A stretch of DNA of 6,940 nucleotides. Source: Halobacteriales archaeon (GTDB lineage: Archaea; Thermoplasmatota; E2; JACPAO01; JAHFTW01). The DNA lies in contig JAIVGU010000031.1 of the NCBI GenBank assembly GCA_020201445.1, forward strand, positions 1-6,940, in the 5' to 3' direction. Of this stretch, positions 5,578 through 6,940 are shown piece after piece (within the stretch, counting starts at the first letter, position 1; every line of letters starts with the position of its first letter). The notes beneath the pieces were generated by a model. The model was not told the DNA's origin and searched no databases. It saw nothing but the letters and a program-made list of their open reading frames with translations. The translations under genes and the position numbers were made by a program.

Positions 5578-6940
5578 CGAGTCGCCCCTTCTCCGCGTAC
5601 AGGCTCGGCCCCTCCTCCAGGCGCGCCACGGTGACCAAGCTGTCGCGGCTGTCGACCGGCAGGGCGCCGGGCAGCGCGCAACTCTTGCTGGTGCAGCCGT
5701 CCGTGTAGGAGACCCAGAAGCGGCCGTCCCTGTCGGTGGCCATGTCGATGAAGTCGAACAGGTTGCCCTGGCCGCAGCGCGGGGGGCTGAGGGGGTCGTT
5801 GGGGTCCGTGGGCTCGCCGGTGGTCAGGACGCAGCCGACCTGGACGGGGTCGTCGTCGGAGGTGGCCTGGTGGATGAGGAAGAAGGGCTCCGGCGCCTCG
5901 GCGTCGAGGCTCATGCCGACGAAGAGGTGCCAGCGGGTGCGGCTGCCGCCCTGGTCGGTGCTGTGCGGCGGCGCCGGGTGCGCCAGGTCGCCCTTGTGCC
6001 CGAGGTAGGCGAAGGCGATGCGGCCGTCCGAGCCCGAGGTGAGCGCCGCGAAGACGGTGCCGTTGACGTCGGGCGGCGTGATGCGGAAGGGACCCTCGTG
6101 GGTGGCGAAGCGGTCCCGGCTGCGGTACAGGTACATCGCCTGGTCGTCGCCGCGGCCCATGTAGTAGGCGGTGCCGTCCGGCGTCACGGTGACGGCGGGG
6201 TCGGTCTCGAGCTGCGGCGCCCCCAGGCGGTGCGGCGTCCAGGTGGCGCCGGAGTCAGTGGAGGTCGCCACGAACGCCTGGCCGCAGCGCAGGCCGTAGG
6301 GGAGGTAGAGCGTGCCGTCGGCGCCGAACTTCTGGTGGCCGTTGATGCCGCCGCACGAGCGGTCGGTGGCGACGGCGCCGCTGACGGGGGCCGCGTCGAC
6401 CAGGGTGTCGAGGACGAAGTGGAGGCCGCCGTCGAAGCTGACGGCGCAGAAGGTGCCGCCGATCTTGTTGTAGCAGAACGTCACCACGTTGGGGTAGAGC
6501 GGGTTGGCCGCGGCGGCGAACGGCGAGCCGGCCGCGTAGGGTCCGCTGGCCAGCTTCTGGTGGTCGGCGGCGGGCAGGCCGCACGCGGCGGGGCTGGGGG
6601 TCCAGGTGGCGCCGTCGTCGTCGCTGTACGACAGCCAGGAGCAGGCGGCGTTGAGGTGGTTGCTGAACACGCGGTCGGTCTGGCGGTCCACCCACAGCAT
6701 CGGGTCGAGCGTCAGCGGGGCGTGCGTGGGGTCGGCGGACTCCGTCCAGGTCTTGCCGCCGTCGGTGGACTTGATGGCGGCGCCGTAGCCGCCGAGGCCA
6801 GTGGCGTCCGCGGCGGCGTCCTGCCCCACCGCGGTGGTCCACACGGTGCCGCCGGAGGTGACGCCGACGTTGGGCTCGCCGCCGTGGAGGCCGGTGGCGG
6901 CGCTCACGACGCGGAAGCCGCCCCCGAACGCCGCGGGCAG
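5567..6940 (-). CDS. Asp-box (BNR/sialidase-fold) beta-propeller protein, N-terminus beyond the window
   Basis: The frame is open to the right edge (first visible residues LPAAFGGGFRVV), so the 457 residues seen lack the N-terminus, presumably a signal peptide plus a short lead. A GTG at 6907 is in frame but lies inside what looks like the first strand, so it is not a likely start. Four Asp-boxes (SxDxGxxW) mark successive blades: STDGGKTW 58-65, SDDDGATW 106-113, the variant SFDGGLHF 168-175, and STDSGATW 227-234. The opening GEPNVGVTSGGTVW is typical of secreted sialidase-superfamily propellers. Ten Cys (100, 120, 156, 165, 196, 219, 370, 389, 416, 421) suit up to five disulfides in an exported protein. 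I see no clear sialidase Arg triad with an FRIP motif, so glycosidase activity is not claimed; carbohydrate or protein binding is as likely. The C-terminus (RLGPT) has no membrane anchor, unlike the other large exported proteins here. Confidence 0.87.
   Translation of the reverse strand: MPAAFGGGFRVVSAATGLHGGEPNVGVTSGGTVWTTAVGQDAAADATGLGGYGAAIKSTDGGKTWTESADPTHAPLTLDPMLWVDRQTDRVFSNHLNAACSWLSYSDDDGATWTPSPAACGLPAADHQKLASGPYAAGSPFAAAANPLYPNVVTFCYNKIGGTFCAVSFDGGLHFVLDTLVDAAPVSGAVATDRSCGGINGHQKFGADGTLYLPYGLRCGQAFVATSTDSGATWTPHRLGAPQLETDPAVTVTPDGTAYYMGRGDDQAMYLYRSRDRFATHEGPFRITPPDVNGTVFAALTSGSDGRIAFAYLGHKGDLAHPAPPHSTDQGGSRTRWHLFVGMSLDAEAPEPFFLIHQATSDDDPVQVGCVLTTGEPTDPNDPLSPPRCGQGNLFDFIDMATDRDGRFWVSYTDGCTSKSCALPGALPVDSRDSLVTVARLEEGPSLYAEKGRLGPT

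Noticed and set aside
6905..6907. GTG as start of the Asp-box protein.
   Set aside because: The frame continues to the window edge with sequence that fits the first strand (FGGGFRVV), and no signal peptide follows the GTG, so the true start should lie outside.
1..6940. A novel defence, mobile or biosynthetic system.
   Set aside because: No nuclease, helicase, toxin, transposase, integrase, reverse transcriptase or assembly-line enzyme is visible. Genes alternate in strand with separate promoters, which does not suggest a co-operating cassette.

Overview
The window is GC-rich (roughly 70% by eye) and looks like chromosomal DNA of a high-GC archaeon, most plausibly an uncultivated Thermoplasmatota lineage. 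Four points support this. The starts lack convincing Shine-Dalgarno sequences. AT-rich TATA-like boxes stand out about 24-29 bases before four start codons (GTG 332, GTG 1058, GTG 4124 on the minus strand, ATG 4410), as expected for leaderless archaeal transcripts. Two exported proteins end in a hydrophobic segment followed by an Arg cluster, like archaeal surface-protein C-termini. Most of the products are exported. The taxonomic call is inference, and a high-GC bacterium with leaderless genes cannot be excluded.

Layout. On the left are three plus-strand genes: the tail of a small membrane-linked protein with a TerB/EF-hand-like helical domain (2-277), an exported protein of unknown function with a C-terminal anchor (332-1006), and a cytosolic alpha/beta hydrolase of the haloalkane dehalogenase type (1058-1969). 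A convergent gap filled by a strong palindrome (1970-2045) separates the hydrolase from a minus-strand gene for a large exported CocE/NonD (peptidase S15-like) serine hydrolase with an Ig-like domain and a C-terminal anchor (2043-4124). A 285-base divergent region with inverted repeats and two outward promoters leads to a plus-strand lipoprotein gene (4410-5465). A second palindromic element of related sequence (5466-5577) follows. The window closes with most of a minus-strand gene for an Asp-box (BNR/sialidase-fold) protein that runs off the right edge (5567-6940).

The genes do not form an obvious operon. Each complete gene has its own promoter candidate, and strands alternate. The common theme is the cell surface: one lipoprotein, two C-terminally anchored proteins, one probably exported beta-propeller and a membrane-linked fragment surround a single cytosolic hydrolase. 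I see no CRISPR array, tRNA, rRNA, transposase, integrase or defence module. The most unusual signals are the two related palindromic elements that fill both convergent gaps and supply the minus-strand stop codons, the even-numbered Cys content confined to exported proteins, and the repeated box-to-start spacing that revises two start codons.
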